From: Pseudomonas anatoliensis
Lineage (GTDB): Bacteria > Pseudomonadota > Gammaproteobacteria > Pseudomonadales > Pseudomonadaceae
Direction: 5' to 3'
Length of the DNA: 64,000 bases
Assembly: GCF_017976235.1 (NCBI RefSeq)
Contig: NZ_JACVHC010000004.1
Location: 418,699-482,698 of the forward strand
The notes under the pieces were generated by a model. It saw only the letters and a program-made list of their open reading frames with translations, did no database searches and was not told where the DNA came from. This document shows, in pieces, positions 8,251 to 18,938 of the stretch; within the stretch, counting starts at the first letter, position 1, and every line of letters begins with the position of its first letter. The translations under genes were made by a program, and so were the position numbers.

Positions 8251-8883
8251 TCATTTGCGCAGGCTGGGGCTCAGGCGCAGCATGTCCAGCCCTGTATCGA
8301 CCCAGCGCTCGGCTTCGGCGTGCAATTCGAAGCTGTCCGGCGCCAAAAGCCACCCATAGAGGAGGCCATCAATATAGGCATGAATGCTGATGGCCGCACG
8401 GGCAGTGTCGAGATCTTCCGGCAACTGGCCGCGATTCACCGCATTACGCAGGGTCAACCCGATACGCAGATTGCAATCGAGACTGGCCGTCCGGCGCTGC
8501 TGGCGCAGATCGCACATTTCATCGGTGAACTCGCACTTATGAAACAGAATTTCGTTGATGCGACGGGTCTTCGGGTCCAGCGCAACTTGATGAAACAAAT
8601 GAATCAGCAATTTGCGCATGCAGCCCAACGGGTCGAGCTCGTCTTCGCTTTCACTGGCTTTGGCCAGTTCATCCAGCGGCTCATGCAAGCTGTCGAGCAT
8701 GGCCTGCACCAGATCGGCCTTGTTGCTGAAATGCCAGTAAATGGCGCCGCGCGTGACGCCGGCCATTGTCGCGATATCCGCCAAAGTCGTGCGGGCCACG
8801 CCCCTTTCATAGAACGCTTTCTCTGCCGCTTCGAGAATCTGGCTTCGCGTTTCCTGAGCTTCTTCTTTGGTACGACGGACCAT
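8251..8883 (-). CDS. emhR: TetR-family repressor of the RND efflux operon (EmhR/TtgR type)
   Basis: The 210-residue regulator starts [17 protein letters not shown] and has the TetR helix-turn-helix [21 protein letters not shown] at about residues 33-53, matching the TtgR/EmhR family in sequence and length. It is divergent from emhABC, with a TtgR-like operator between them. In the family, binding of antibiotics, flavonoids or aromatic compounds to the C-terminal pocket releases the repressor and induces the pump. Orthology to EmhR of P. fluorescens is inferred from host type and synteny. Confidence 0.9.
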   Translation of the reverse strand: MVRRTKEEAQETRSQILEAAEKAFYERGVARTTLADIATMAGVTRGAIYWHFSNKADLVQAMLDSLHEPLDELAKASESEDELDPLGCMRKLLIHLFHQVALDPKTRRINEILFHKCEFTDEMCDLRQQRRTASLDCNLRIGLTLRNAVNRGQLPEDLDTARAAISIHAYIDGLLYGWLLAPDSFELHAEAERWVDTGLDMLRLSPSLRK

Positions 8884-9030
8884 GGCAGTAAAACCTCAAA
8901 CAGGATATTTCAGGGATGGATTGAATATCCGCTGAACAAAGAGGGGGTCGATCTCTCTTGAATCGGCTCCCCAGCCTACAATTTCAAACCTTGCAACGAC
9001 TTTTGTAACAGGGTGGGTACGCAGTCAAGG

Positions 9031-9073
9031 TGTTTACAAACAACCATGAACGTAAGTATATTACTTAGCAAGC
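9031..9073. promoter_or_regulatory. TtgR/EmhR-like operator in the emhR-emhA divergent promoter
   Basis: The stretch contains TTTACAAACAACCATGAA followed by GTAAGTATATTACTTAGCAAG. This resembles closely the known TtgR operator of P. putida, including the imperfect palindrome TAAGTATATTACTTA. It lies about 80 bases before emhA and about 150 before emhR, where a single dimer pair could repress both directions. Confidence 0.8.
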
Positions 9074-9151
9074 TACTTATCCACTCGATAGCATTTTTTT
9101 ACCCTTCCACACTTCTTGTGCGCTTTTTGCGCGCCTGACCCGAGGATCTTC

Positions 9152-10309
9152 ATGCAATTCAAGCCAGCTGTTACCGCTCTGGTCACTGCCGTCGCCCTGG
9201 CATCGCTGCTCAGCGGATGTAAAAAGGAAGAAGCGGCACCGGCCGCTCCGCCTCCTCAGGTCGGCGTCGTCACCCTGCAACCACAAGCGTTTACCCTCAC
9301 CTCCGAACTGCCGGGCCGCACCAGCGCGTTCCGCATTGCTGAAGTGCGACCACAGGTCAACGGCATCATTCTCAAGCGTCTGTTCAAGGAAGGCGGCGAT
9401 GTCAAAGCCGGCCAGCAGCTGTATCAGATCGATCCGTCGGTTTATGAAGCGACCCTGAAAAGCGCCGAAGCCAACCTGCGTTCGACCAAGTCGATCTCCG
9501 ACCGCTACAAGCAATTGGTCGATGAGCAAGCCGTGAGCCGTCAGGAATACGACACTGCCGTGGCCAACCGCATGGAATCGGAAGCGTCCTTGCAGTCCGC
9601 ACAGATCAACGTGCGCTACACCAAGGTTTACGCGCCGATTTCCGGTCGCATCGGTCGCTCTTCGGTCACTGAAGGTGCGCTGGTCAGCAACGGCCAGACC
9701 GACGCGATGGCAACGATCCAGCAGCTGGACCCGATCTACGTCGACGTGACCCAGTCTTCGGTTGAATTGCTGGAGCTGCGCCGCGAGCTGGAAAGCGGTC
9801 GTCTGCAAAAGTCCGGTGACAACGCGGCAGCGGTCAAACTGACCCTGGAAGACGGCAGCCAGTACAAGCTCGACGGCAAGCTGGAATTCTCCGAAGTGTC
9901 GGTCGACCCGACTACCGGTTCCGTAACCCTGCGTGCCGTGTTCCCGAACCCTGATCACACTTTGCTGCCTGGCATGTTCGTCCACGCTCAGTTGCAGGCC
10001 GGTGTGAACAGCGCCGCGATCCTCGCGCCACAGCAAGGCGTGACCCGCGACCTTAAAGGCACTCCGACCGCGCTGGTCGTCGGCCCGGACAACAAAGTTG
10101 AACTGCGTCAGCTCAAGGCCAGCCGCACCGTCGGCAGCCAGTGGCTGATCGAAGACGGTCTGAAGGCTGGCGATCGCCTGATCACCGAAGGCCTGCAATA
10201 CGTCAAACCCGGTGCCGAGGTCAAACCGACCGAAGCGACCAATGTCGGCGCAAAGAACCCGGCCCCCGCACAGGCAGCTGATAAAGCCGCCGGCGGCAAA
10301 GGGGAGTAA
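9152..10309 (+). CDS. emhA: RND efflux periplasmic adaptor lipoprotein
   Basis: The 385-residue membrane fusion protein has a lipoprotein signal peptide ending LLSGC at about residue 22. This is followed by the first lipoyl half (RPQVNGIILKRLFKEGGDVKAGQQLYQIDP), an alpha-hairpin (about 100-170) and the second lipoyl/beta-barrel part (YAPISGRIGRS). It joins the inner-membrane pump to the outer-membrane channel. The ATG at 9152 is supported by GAGGA eight bases upstream. It is the first gene of emhABC, three bases before emhB, and is equivalent to MexA/TtgA. Confidence 0.93.
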   Translation: MQFKPAVTALVTAVALASLLSGCKKEEAAPAAPPPQVGVVTLQPQAFTLTSELPGRTSAFRIAEVRPQVNGIILKRLFKEGGDVKAGQQLYQIDPSVYEATLKSAEANLRSTKSISDRYKQLVDEQAVSRQEYDTAVANRMESEASLQSAQINVRYTKVYAPISGRIGRSSVTEGALVSNGQTDAMATIQQLDPIYVDVTQSSVELLELRRELESGRLQKSGDNAAAVKLTLEDGSQYKLDGKLEFSEVSVDPTTGSVTLRAVFPNPDHTLLPGMFVHAQLQAGVNSAAILAPQQGVTRDLKGTPTALVVGPDNKVELRQLKASRTVGSQWLIEDGLKAGDRLITEGLQYVKPGAEVKPTEATNVGAKNPAPAQAADKAAGGKGE

Positions 10310-10312
10310 CCC

Positions 10313-13300
10313 ATGTCAAAATTCTTCATCGACCGTCCGATTTTCGCCTGGGTAATTGCCCTGGTGATCATGTTGGTCGGGGCACTTTCGATCCTGAAAT
10401 TGCCGATCAACCAGTATCCGAGCATTGCGCCACCGGCCATTGCGATCTCCGTGACCTACCCGGGCGCCTCGGCGCAAACCGTGCAGGACACCGTGGTCCA
10501 GGTGATCGAGCAACAGCTCAACGGTATCGACAACTTGCGTTATGTGTCCTCGGAAAGTAACTCCGACGGCAGCATGACCATCACCGCGACCTTCGAGCAA
10601 GGCACCAACTCCGACACCGCGCAGGTGCAGGTTCAGAACAAGCTGAACCTCGCTACCCCGCTGTTGCCGCAGGAAGTGCAGCAACAAGGTATCCGCGTGA
10701 CCAAGGCAGTGAAAAACTTCCTGCTGGTGATCGGCGTGGTGTCGCGTGACGGCAGCATGAGCAAGGACGACCTGTCCAACTACATCGTGTCGAACATGCA
10801 GGACCCGATCTCCCGTACTGCGGGTGTCGGCGACTTCCAGGTCTTCGGTGCCCAGTACGCGATGCGCATCTGGCTCGACCCGGCCAAGTTGAACAACTTC
10901 AACCTGACCCCGGTCGACGTGAAAACCGCCATCGCGGCGCAGAACGTTCAGGTTTCGTCCGGTCAGCTCGGCGGTTTGCCTGCCGTTGAAGGCCAGCAAC
11001 TCAACGCCACAATCATCGGCAAGACGCGTCTGCAAACCGCCGAGCAGTTCAAGGAGATCTTGCTCAAGGTCAACAAGGACGGCTCGCAGGTCCGCCTCAA
11101 AGACGTCGCCAATGTGGGTCTGGGTGGTGAGAACTATGCGATCAGCGCCCAGTTCAACGGCAGTCCGGCATCCGGCCTGGCGGTAAAACTGGCCAACGGC
11201 GCCAACGCCCTCGACACGGCCAAGGCCCTGCGTACCACTATCGACAGCCTCAAGCCATTCTTCCCGCAAGGCATGGAAGTGGTGTTCCCTTACGACACCA
11301 CGCCAGTGGTCACCGAGTCGATCAAAGGTGTGGTTCACACGCTGATCGAAGCAGTGGTGCTGGTGTTCCTGGTGATGTTCCTGTTCCTGCAGAACTTCCG
11401 CGCCACAGTCATCACAACGATGACGGTGCCAGTGGTCTTGCTCGGTACATTCGGCATCCTCGCCGCTGCCGGTTTCAGCATCAACACCCTGACCATGTTC
11501 GGCATGGTGTTGGCCATCGGCTTGCTGGTGGACGACGCCATCGTTGTGGTGGAAAACGTCGAGCGGGTGATGAGCGAGGAAGGCTTGTCGCCTAAGGAAG
11601 CGACCAAAAAGTCCATGGGCCAGATCCAGGGCGCACTGGTCGGTATCGCGCTCGTACTGTCGGCGGTACTGCTGCCGATGGCGTTCTTCAGCGGTTCCAC
11701 GGGTGTGATCTACAAACAGTTCTCGATCACAATCGTTTCGGCCATGGCCCTGTCGGTACTGGTTGCGCTGATCTTCACCCCGGCGCTCTGCGCGACCATG
11801 CTCAAGCCGATTCCGAAAGGCGAGCACGGTACGCCGAAGAAAGGTTTCTTTGGCTGGTTCAACCGCAACTTCGACCGCGGCGTGCGGAGCTACGAACGCG
11901 GTGTCGGCAACATGCTGACCCGCAAGGCCCCGTACTTGCTGGCTTACCTGCTGATCGTCGTCGGCATGATCTGGCTATTCACTCGCATTCCGACCGCGTT
12001 CCTGCCGGAAGAAGACCAAGGCGTTCTGTTCGCCCAGGTGCAGACACCGGCCGGCTCCAGTGCGCAGCGCACTCAGGTGGTCGTGGATGAAATGCGTGAG
12101 TACCTGCTGCGTCCGAACAAGGATGGCGGTGAGGCTGACGCGGTGGCTTCGGTGTTCACCGTAACCGGCTTCAACTTCGCCGGTCGTGGTCAGAGCTCGG
12201 GTATGGCGTTCATCATGCTCAAGCCATGGGGCGAACGAGACGCCGAAAACAGCGTGTTCAAACTGGCCGCCCGCGCTCAACAGCACTTCTTCAGTTTCCG
12301 CGATGCGATGGTGTTTGCCTTCGCACCACCCGCAGTACTGGAGCTGGGTAACGCCACGGGTTTCGACGTGTTCCTGCAAGACCGTGCCGGTATCGGTCAC
12401 GAAAAACTGATGGAAGCACGCAACCAGTTCCTTGGCATGGCGGCGCAGAGCAAAGTCCTGACCCAGGTGCGTCCGAACGGCTTGAACGACGAGCCGCAGT
12501 TCCAGCTGGAAATCGATGACGAGAAGGCCAGCGCCCTGGGCGTTACCATCAACGACATCAACAACACCTTGTCGATTGCGTTGGGTAGTAGCTACGTCAA
12601 CGACTTCATCGACCGCGGTCGCGTGAAGAAGGTGTACGTGCAAGGCCAGCCGGACTCGCGCATGAGCCCGGAAGACTTGAAGAAGTGGTATGTGCGCAAC
12701 GCGTCCGGCACCATGGTTCCGTTCTCCGCATTCGCCAAAGGCGAGTGGATCTACGGCTCGCCGAAGCTGGCACGCTACAACGGTGTGGAAGCGGTAGAAG
12801 TGCTGGGTGCTCCGGCGCCGGGTTACTCCACCGGTGAGGCCATGGCGGAAGTCGAAGCGATTGCCAAGAAACTTCCGTCGGGTGTCGGTATCTCCTGGAC
12901 CGGTCTGTCTTATGAAGAACGTCTGTCCGGTTCGCAAGCGCCAGCGTTGTACGCCTTGTCGCTGCTGATGGTGTTCCTGTGTCTGGCGGCCCTGTATGAA
13001 AGCTGGTCGATTCCGATCGCGGTCATGCTCGTGGTGCCACTGGGGATCATCGGTGCGTTGATGGCCACCAGCCTGCGCGGTCTGTCCAACGACGTGTACT
13101 TCCAGGTGGGTCTGTTGACAACCATTGGTCTGGCAGCGAAAAACGCCATTCTGATTGTCGAGTTCGCCAAGGAGCTGCATGAGCAAGGGCGCAGTCTGCG
13201 CGAAGCGGCGATTGAAGCCTGCCGCATGCGTCTGCGACCGATCATCATGACTTCGCTGGCCTTCGTCCTCGGTGTTGTACCGTTGGCAATCTCGACCGGT

Positions 13301-13477
13301 GCCGGTTCGGGCAGCCAGCATGCAATCGGTACTGGCGTAATTGGCGGTATGCTGACGGCCACGATCCTGGCGATCTTCTGGGTCCCACTGTTCTTCGTTA
13401 CTGTGTCGTCCATCGGTCAGCGTAAAAAAGCCGACCAGGATGAGACTACTGAAACTCCTAAAGAGGCTGGCCAATGA
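10313..13477 (+). CDS. emhB: RND multidrug efflux pump, inner-membrane transporter
   Basis: The protein has 1054 residues, the expected length for HAE1-family RND pumps (MexB, TtgB, AcrB). It starts [14 protein letters not shown], the standard first transmembrane segment. The proton-relay aspartates lie in the fourth transmembrane helix ([16 protein letters not shown]). Two large periplasmic loops are flanked by 12 predicted helices, and the second half repeats the layout ([20 protein letters not shown]). It exports antibiotics, solvents and aromatic hydrocarbons using the proton gradient. Its stop overlaps the emhC start by four bases. Confidence 0.95.
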   Translation: MSKFFIDRPIFAWVIALVIMLVGALSILKLPINQYPSIAPPAIAISVTYPGASAQTVQDTVVQVIEQQLNGIDNLRYVSSESNSDGSMTITATFEQGTNSDTAQVQVQNKLNLATPLLPQEVQQQGIRVTKAVKNFLLVIGVVSRDGSMSKDDLSNYIVSNMQDPISRTAGVGDFQVFGAQYAMRIWLDPAKLNNFNLTPVDVKTAIAAQNVQVSSGQLGGLPAVEGQQLNATIIGKTRLQTAEQFKEILLKVNKDGSQVRLKDVANVGLGGENYAISAQFNGSPASGLAVKLANGANALDTAKALRTTIDSLKPFFPQGMEVVFPYDTTPVVTESIKGVVHTLIEAVVLVFLVMFLFLQNFRATVITTMTVPVVLLGTFGILAAAGFSINTLTMFGMVLAIGLLVDDAIVVVENVERVMSEEGLSPKEATKKSMGQIQGALVGIALVLSAVLLPMAFFSGSTGVIYKQFSITIVSAMALSVLVALIFTPALCATMLKPIPKGEHGTPKKGFFGWFNRNFDRGVRSYERGVGNMLTRKAPYLLAYLLIVVGMIWLFTRIPTAFLPEEDQGVLFAQVQTPAGSSAQRTQVVVDEMREYLLRPNKDGGEADAVASVFTVTGFNFAGRGQSSGMAFIMLKPWGERDAENSVFKLAARAQQHFFSFRDAMVFAFAPPAVLELGNATGFDVFLQDRAGIGHEKLMEARNQFLGMAAQSKVLTQVRPNGLNDEPQFQLEIDDEKASALGVTINDINNTLSIALGSSYVNDFIDRGRVKKVYVQGQPDSRMSPEDLKKWYVRNASGTMVPFSAFAKGEWIYGSPKLARYNGVEAVEVLGAPAPGYSTGEAMAEVEAIAKKLPSGVGISWTGLSYEERLSGSQAPALYALSLLMVFLCLAALYESWSIPIAVMLVVPLGIIGALMATSLRGLSNDVYFQVGLLTTIGLAAKNAILIVEFAKELHEQGRSLREAAIEACRMRLRPIIMTSLAFVLGVVPLAISTGAGSGSQHAIGTGVIGGMLTATILAIFWVPLFFVTVSSIGQRKKADQDETTETPKEAGQ

Positions 13478-14934
13478 GCAAGTCGCTACTCTCCCTCGCA
13501 GTCGCCGCCTTCGTGCTGAGCGGTTGCTCGCTGATACCTGACTATCAGCAGCCTGAGGCTCCGGTCGCAGGCCAGTACCCGCAGGGGCCGGCGTACTCGC
13601 CGGCCCAGGCACCGGCGCAGGCCGCTGCCGAGCAGGGCTGGAAGCAGTTTTTCCATGACCCGGCCCTGCAACAGCTGATCCAGGTCTCGCTGGAAAACAA
13701 CCGCGACCTGCGCGTCGCGGCACTGAACATCGACGCTTATGCGGCTCAATACCGCATTCAACGTGCCGACCTGTTCCCGGCGGTTTCGGCCAATGGCAGC
13801 GGCAGCCGTCAACGTCTGCCGGCGCGTGCGTCGCAGACCGGCGAGTCGATGATCAGCAGTTCGTACTCCGCCACCGTCGGCATCAGCGCCTACGAACTCG
13901 ACCTGTTCGGTCGGGTGCGCAGCCTGAGTGAACAAGCGTTGCAACAATACTTCGCCACTGAAGAAGCGCGTCGCAGCACCCAGATCAGTCTGGTCGCCAG
14001 CGTCGCCAACGCCTATCTGACCTGGCAGGCCGACAAGGAACTGCTCAAGCTGACTCAGGACACCCTCGGTGCCTTTGAAGAAAGCTACAAGCTGACCAGT
14101 CGCAGCAATGAAGTCGGTGTGGCTTCGGCGCTGGATCTGGCGCAGTCGCGCACCTCGGTGGAAAACGCCCGTGCGCAATTGGCGCGTTACACCCGCCAGG
14201 TGGCTCAGGACGAAAACAGCCTGACCCTGCTGCTCGGCACCGGCATCCCGGCCAATCTGCAAACGGCCAAACCGCTGGCCGATGACCTGCTCAGCGACGT
14301 ACCGCCGGGCCTGCCATCGGACCTGCTGCAACGTCGTCCGGACATCCTTCAGGCCGAATACAACCTGAAGGCCGCCAACGCCAACATCGGCGCCGCCCGT
14401 GCAGCGTTCTTCCCGAGCATCAGCCTGACCGCCAACGCGGGCACCCTGAGCCCGGACCTGTCCGGTCTGTTCAAAGGTGGTTCGGGGACGTGGCTGTTCC
14501 AGCCGCAGATCAACCTGCCGATCTTCAACGCCGGCAGCCTGCGCGCCAGCCTCGACTACGCCAAGATCCAGAAGGACATTGGCGTGGCGAACTACGAGAA
14601 GTCCATTCAAACGGCCTTCCAGGAAGTCGCCGATGGCCTGGCCGCACGCCAGACCTACACCGAGCAATTGCAGGCGCAGCGTGACTTCGTGCAGGCCAAC
14701 CAGGATTACTACCGCCTGGCCGAGCGTCGTTACCGCATCGGTGTCGACAGCAACCTGACCTTCCTCGATGCCCAGCGTCAGCTGTTCAGCGCCCAACAAG
14801 CGCTGATCACCGACCGCCTCGCGCAGCTGACCAGTGCGGTCAACCTGTACAAGGCATTGGGTGGTGGCTGGAATGCACAGACTGCGCAGAACGAACCGCT
14901 GAAAGAAGAAGCACCGAAGATGAAGCTGTTCTGA
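13474..14934 (+). CDS. emhC: RND efflux outer-membrane channel lipoprotein (TolC-like, OprM family)
   Basis: The start overlaps the emhB stop (ATGA). The 486-residue protein has a lipoprotein signal ending LSGC at residue 17 or so. It shows the duplicated OEP fold with [16 protein letters not shown] and [32 protein letters not shown] blocks (each internal half forms two alpha-helical barrels and beta strands). It is the exit duct of the EmhABC complex, equivalent to TtgC/OprM. A strong terminator follows 20 bases after the stop, closing the operon. Confidence 0.93.
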   Translation: MSKSLLSLAVAAFVLSGCSLIPDYQQPEAPVAGQYPQGPAYSPAQAPAQAAAEQGWKQFFHDPALQQLIQVSLENNRDLRVAALNIDAYAAQYRIQRADLFPAVSANGSGSRQRLPARASQTGESMISSSYSATVGISAYELDLFGRVRSLSEQALQQYFATEEARRSTQISLVASVANAYLTWQADKELLKLTQDTLGAFEESYKLTSRSNEVGVASALDLAQSRTSVENARAQLARYTRQVAQDENSLTLLLGTGIPANLQTAKPLADDLLSDVPPGLPSDLLQRRPDILQAEYNLKAANANIGAARAAFFPSISLTANAGTLSPDLSGLFKGGSGTWLFQPQINLPIFNAGSLRASLDYAKIQKDIGVANYEKSIQTAFQEVADGLAARQTYTEQLQAQRDFVQANQDYYRLAERRYRIGVDSNLTFLDAQRQLFSAQQALITDRLAQLTSAVNLYKALGGGWNAQTAQNEPLKEEAPKMKLF

Positions 14935-14953
14935 TCATCTGCTAAATACAGAG

Positions 14954-14984
14954 AGCCCACCTTTTTGGTGGGCTTTTTGTTTTT
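14954..14984 (+). terminator. Rho-independent terminator of emhABC
   Basis: An AGCCCACC / GGTGGGCT stem with a five-base loop is followed by a T-rich tail. It sits 20 bases after the emhC stop. Confidence 0.92.
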
Positions 14985-14987
14985 GAA

Positions 14988-15074
14988 GATCAAAAGATCG
15001 CAGCCTTCGGCAGCTCCTACAGGAGAACGCATTCCAAAATGTAGGAGCTGCCGAAGGCTGCGATCTTTTGATCT
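14988..15074. repeat. Family-A palindromic pair
   Basis: Two full inverted copies of the GATCAAAAGATCGCAGCC...GGCAGCTCCTAC element lie just after the emhABC terminator. The remainder of this 370-base gap (15075-15304) is the upstream region of the porin gene. I see no further gene or clear operator in it. Confidence 0.88.
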
Positions 15075-15304
15075 TGTTCGGTAATCGCCCAAAACCCGCT
15101 TTCCCCGATTGAATCCCGCTCTCTGCGCCCCGCACCATTCGTCCCACAAAATCAAAAACATCAGGTTCGACACCATGCCCCCGCGCCCTGCCCTGTCCGG
15201 CTGATCACCGCCGCTTATTCCGAAATCTGCAATCCAATGCCCGCCGCGAAGAGCGCCGGCACCGGAACTCGTTCGACCCAAAAAAAATAACAAGAGAAAC
15301 TGCA

Positions 15305-16564
15305 ATGACCTACCCAACTGCGCCGTACGCATTCCCCGGCCTGATCGCCCTGGCACTGGCTTGCGCGGCTTTGCCCGTTGCGGCTGAAGAAGCCGGTTTT
15401 GTCGAGGGGGCCAAGGTCAACCTGAACCTGCGCAACTTCTACATCAACCGTAACTTCACCGACCCGACCAAGGCTCAGGGCAAGGCCGAAGAGTGGACGC
15501 AAAGCTTCATCCTCGACGCCAAATCCGGCTTCACCCAAGGCACCGTCGGCTTCGGCATGGACGTGCTCGGGCTGTATTCGCTGAAGCTTGATGGCGGCAA
15601 AGGCACTGGCGGCACCCAGCTGTTGCCGCTGGATCATGACGGTCGCCCGGCGGACAACTTCGGCCGCACCAACGTCGCGTTCAAGGCGAAGCTGTCGCAG
15701 ACCGAAGTGAAGGTCGGCGAATGGATGCCGGTACTGCCGATCCTGCGTTCGGACGACGGTCGCTCACTGCCGCAAACCTTCCGCGGCGGCCAGATCACCT
15801 CGAAGGAAATCGATGGCCTGACGCTTTACGGCGGCCAGTTCCGCGCCAACAGCCCGCGCGACGACAGCAGCATGAGCGACATGTCGATGACCGGCAAAGC
15901 GGCGTTCACCTCTGATCGCTTCAACTTCCAGGGGGGTGAATATGCGTTCAATGAAAAACGCACGCAGATCGGTCTGTGGAATGCCCAGCTCAAGGACATC
16001 TACAGCCAGCAATACATCAATCTGATCCACAGCCAGCCACTGGGCGACTGGGCCCTGGGCGCCAACCTCGGGTTTTTCTACGGCAAGGACGACGGCAGCG
16101 CGCGCGCCGGGGAGCTAGACAACAAGACCTGGTCCGGGATGTTCTCAGCCAAATATGGCGGCAATACTTTCTACGTCGGCCTGCAGAAACTCACCGGTGA
16201 CAGCGCGTGGATGCGCGTCAACGGCACCAGCGGCGGCACCCTGGCCAACGACAGCTACAACGCCAGCTACGACAATGCGCAAGAACGCTCCTGGCAGGTA
16301 CGTCACGACTACAACTTCGCCGCCCTCGGCGTCCCTGGTCTGACGCTGATGAACCGCTACATCAGCGGCGATAACGTACACACCGGAACCATTACCGACG
16401 GCAAGGAGTGGGGCCGCGAATCGGAACTGGGCTACACCGTGCAGAGCGGCACGCTCAAGGATCTGAACGTCAGATGGCGCAACTCGACCATGCGCCGGGA
16501 TTTCAGCAACAACGAGTTTGATGAGAACCGCTTGATCGTCAGCTATCCGATCAGTTTGCTCTAA
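15305..16564 (+). CDS. OprD-family outer-membrane porin
   Basis: The 419-residue protein has a signal peptide (about residues 1-27, cut after LPVAA). It then has the OprD N-terminal block GFVEGAKVNLNLRNFYINRNF and repeated amphipathic beta strands ending with FDENRLIVSYPISLL-type sequence. OprD channels are 18-strand specific porins for basic amino acids, dipeptides or carboxylates. Which substrate this one takes is not clear; many OprD relatives serve aromatic or carboxylic acids. It stands alone between repeats, so it appears monocistronic. Confidence 0.9.
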   Translation: MTYPTAPYAFPGLIALALACAALPVAAEEAGFVEGAKVNLNLRNFYINRNFTDPTKAQGKAEEWTQSFILDAKSGFTQGTVGFGMDVLGLYSLKLDGGKGTGGTQLLPLDHDGRPADNFGRTNVAFKAKLSQTEVKVGEWMPVLPILRSDDGRSLPQTFRGGQITSKEIDGLTLYGGQFRANSPRDDSSMSDMSMTGKAAFTSDRFNFQGGEYAFNEKRTQIGLWNAQLKDIYSQQYINLIHSQPLGDWALGANLGFFYGKDDGSARAGELDNKTWSGMFSAKYGGNTFYVGLQKLTGDSAWMRVNGTSGGTLANDSYNASYDNAQERSWQVRHDYNFAALGVPGLTLMNRYISGDNVHTGTITDGKEWGRESELGYTVQSGTLKDLNVRWRNSTMRRDFSNNEFDENRLIVSYPISLL

Positions 16565-16584
16565 CCTCCCCCTCTGTAGGCACT

Positions 16585-16643
16585 GCGATCTTTTGATCTT
16601 GAAAAATGGAATCAAAAGATCGCAGCGTGCCGCAGTTCCTACA
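16585..16643. repeat. Degenerate family-A palindromic pair
   Basis: CTGCGATCTTTTGATCTT is followed by an inverted, partly decayed copy (ATCAAAAGATCGCAGCGTGC). The outer arms have lost similarity to the consensus, so this is an eroded copy. Confidence 0.7.
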
Positions 16644-16765
16644 AAAAAGGCCGTATCAGGACGCCACCCGTCAGGCCGGCTGGAGCTTTTTTTGCTGGCG
16701 AGTAGAGTTGAAAAACCTGAAGGACTCAGGCAAACAACCCTCCCCGCTTCCGTTGCTGTTGTAGT

Positions 16766-16826
16766 TGGTCCTCCCAAGACTTGAGCCAGGTTGTCACGGA
16801 AGACACTGCTGATCACCGGAGGACCA
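16766..16826 (+). promoter_or_regulatory. 5' leader hairpin that pairs with the ribosome binding site of the methyltransferase gene
   Basis: TGGTCCTCC (16766-16774) is exactly complementary to GGAGGACCA (16818-16826), which contains the Shine-Dalgarno sequence of the downstream gene (ATG at 16831). If transcription starts upstream of 16766, the two would form a nine-base-pair stem that hides the ribosome binding site. The function is inference; the complementarity is directly visible. Confidence 0.45.
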
Positions 16827-16830
16827 CCTC

Positions 16831-17637
16831 ATGATCGCTCGACTCAACGCAGCACCTGACTGGAACGCCAAGGCATACCAGCAGTTTTCTCGTCTCAGGC
16901 AACGGCCGGTCAATGAACTGCTCGACCGAATCGACCTGGCAAAACCCCAGCATATTTACGACCTTGGTTGCGGCACGGGCATTGCCACGCAGTTGTTGGC
17001 TCAGCGTTGGCCGCAAGCCCGATTGCACGGGGTCGACAGCTCCGCGCAAATGCTCGAACAGGCGCGTTGCTTGCCGATCAACGCATCGTGGCAGCACTGC
17101 GATCTGCTCGACTGGCGACCCAAACAACCTGCTGACCTGCTGTTCGCAGCAGCGGTTCTGCATTTCATCAACGGCCATGAAACGTTACTGCCGAACCTGC
17201 TGGGTCAGCTCAATTATGGAGGTTGCCTGGCGGCGCACATGCCGGACTGGCGCGATGCATTGTGGTATCGACTGATGCTCGACACCCTCGACGATGCCGG
17301 CCCCGGCAACACGCCACTGGGCACACCGCAACTGCGCCAGCGCATGGCAGCGCGGCCGTTGTTGTCACTTGAGGATTACTACCGTTTGCTCGCACCGCTG
17401 ACCACGTCGCTGGACATCTGGGAGACCGAGCAATTGCAAGTGGTGGACGGCAAGTCGCCGGTGTATGACTGGATAAAAGTATCGGCGCTGCGGCCGGTGA
17501 TGCAGGCGCTGGATTCAGCGGAACAGGCGCGCTTCATTTACCACTTCCTGATGCGGGTGCATGCGCATTATCCGCAGGAGCGGAATGGGCACACGTTGTT
17601 TCCGTTCAAGCGAATATTCATTGTGGCCACAGTCTGA
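16831..17637 (+). CDS. tam: Trans-aconitate 2-methyltransferase-like SAM-dependent methyltransferase
   Basis: The 268-residue class I methyltransferase has the SAM-binding glycine motif at D44-LGCGTG-50 and an acidic residue ending the next strand (HGVDSS). A Tam-like N-terminus (DWNAKAYQQFSRLRQRP) and C-terminus (FPFKRIFIVA) complete the match. Tam methylates trans-aconitate, a by-product that inhibits aconitase. A strong GGAGGA site precedes the ATG but is complementary to an upstream segment. Tam is the best family match, though related methyltransferases with other small-acid substrates exist. Confidence 0.78.
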   Translation: MIARLNAAPDWNAKAYQQFSRLRQRPVNELLDRIDLAKPQHIYDLGCGTGIATQLLAQRWPQARLHGVDSSAQMLEQARCLPINASWQHCDLLDWRPKQPADLLFAAAVLHFINGHETLLPNLLGQLNYGGCLAAHMPDWRDALWYRLMLDTLDDAGPGNTPLGTPQLRQRMAARPLLSLEDYYRLLAPLTTSLDIWETEQLQVVDGKSPVYDWIKVSALRPVMQALDSAEQARFIYHFLMRVHAHYPQERNGHTLFPFKRIFIVATV

Positions 17638-17640
17638 AAG

Positions 17641-17720
17641 TCAAAAGATCGCAGCCTTCGGCAGCTCCTACAATCTGCAATGCAATCCCCTGTAGGAGCT
17701 GCCGAAGGCTGCGATCTTTT
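17641..17720. repeat. Family-A palindromic pair between convergent tam and pcaC
   Basis: Two complete inverted family-A copies fill the space between the two converging stop codons and may act as a bidirectional transcript end. Confidence 0.88.
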
Positions 17721-17732
17721 CAAACCCGACAA

Positions 17733-18125
17733 TTACTCCCGGGATTCAACACCCAGCTCATCCCACACCGCTTCGGCCAGATGAAACGTCGCGTTCGCCG
17801 CCGGAATCCCGCAGTAGATCGCGCTCTGCATGATCACTTCCTTTATCTCGCTCCGGCTCACGCCGTTATTGGCCGCCGCGCGCAGGTGCAGTTTCAGTTC
17901 GCCCTCGCGGTTCATGCCGATCAGCATGGCGATGGTGATCAGGCTGCGGGTATGCCGAGGCAAGCCCGGGCGGGTCCAGATGTCGCCCCAGGCGTGGCGG
18001 GTGATCATCTCCTGAAATTCCGAATTGAACTCGGTCAGGGTGGTCAGGCTGCGATCGACATGCGCGTCGCCCAACACCGCGCGGCGGACCTGCATGCCTT
18101 CGTCGTAACGTTGTTTCTCGTCCAC
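17733..18125 (-). CDS. pcaC: 4-carboxymuconolactone decarboxylase
   Basis: The 130-residue protein matches the CMD/AhpD-like family: RHAWGDIWTRPGLPRHTRSL, then the GMNREGELKLHLRAAANNGVS block and a C-terminal AANATFHLAE. It decarboxylates gamma-carboxymuconolactone to beta-ketoadipate enol-lactone. It is the last gene of the minus-strand pca run, 10 bases after pcaD, and length and context fit exactly. Some bacteria fuse PcaD and PcaC; here they are separate. Confidence 0.93.
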   Translation of the reverse strand: MDEKQRYDEGMQVRRAVLGDAHVDRSLTTLTEFNSEFQEMITRHAWGDIWTRPGLPRHTRSLITIAMLIGMNREGELKLHLRAAANNGVSRSEIKEVIMQSAIYCGIPAANATFHLAEAVWDELGVESRE

Positions 18126-18135
18126 AAAAACTTCC

Positions 18136-18927
18136 TCACTGAGCCTTTAAAAAAGCCAACACGCGATCGCTGAAAGCGGCACCCGCCTGCACGTTTGAAA
18201 GGTGCGCCGCGTAGAACTCGGCGTACTCGGCTCCGCGCACATGCTCCTGGATGAAGTGGCCACCGGACGGTGGCGTCACAGCGTCTTCAGTGCCGGCGAT
18301 CACCAGCAACGGCAGGTTGATCGAGGCCAGTTGTTCCCGGAAATCGGCATCACGCACCGCCGCGCAATTGGCCGCATAACCTTCTGGAGAAGTCGCCGCG
18401 AGCATGTCGGTAATCTGCTTGGCCGCCGCCGGATGGGCTTGGGAAAAGTCTGGGGTAAACCAACGGGCAATCGACGCATCGCGCAACGCAACCATTGCTG
18501 CCGCACCGTCACGCAGGACGGTTTCAATGCGCGGATTCCACACCGACGGATCGCCGATCTTCGCTGCCGTGTTGCACACGATCAGTTTGTGCAGCCGATG
18601 CCCGGCATTGATTCCCAGCCACTGACCGATCAACCCGCCCATCGATAACCCACAGAAATGCGCACGCTCGATGTGCAGCGCATCCAGCAGGCCGAGCACG
18701 TCGTGACCCAGTTGCTCGATGCTGTACGGCCCCGGCGTCACCAACGACTTGCCGTGCCCGCGGGTGTCGAAACGCAGCACGCGAAAGTGCTCGGTGAATG
18801 CCGGCATCTGCACGTCCCACATGTGCAGGTCGGTACCCAGCGAGTTGGACAGCACCAGCACCGGCGCATCGACCGGGCCTTCAATTTGATAGTGCAGTTC
18901 GCCATCGGCGAGTTGAACGAAAGCCAC
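18136..18927 (-). CDS. pcaD: 3-oxoadipate enol-lactonase
   Basis: The 263-residue alpha/beta hydrolase has the nucleophile elbow GLSMGG in the middle and an oxyanion-region motif LSNSLGTDLHMWD near the N-terminus. HLSNVQAG at the C-terminus carries the catalytic histidine. It hydrolyses beta-ketoadipate enol-lactone to beta-ketoadipate. It sits 11 bases after pcaB and 10 before pcaC on the same strand, so B-D-C are one transcript. Confidence 0.93.
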   Translation of the reverse strand: MAFVQLADGELHYQIEGPVDAPVLVLSNSLGTDLHMWDVQMPAFTEHFRVLRFDTRGHGKSLVTPGPYSIEQLGHDVLGLLDALHIERAHFCGLSMGGLIGQWLGINAGHRLHKLIVCNTAAKIGDPSVWNPRIETVLRDGAAAMVALRDASIARWFTPDFSQAHPAAAKQITDMLAATSPEGYAANCAAVRDADFREQLASINLPLLVIAGTEDAVTPPSGGHFIQEHVRGAEYAEFYAAHLSNVQAGAAFSDRVLAFLKAQ

Positions 18928-18938
18928 AGCCCTCTCCT

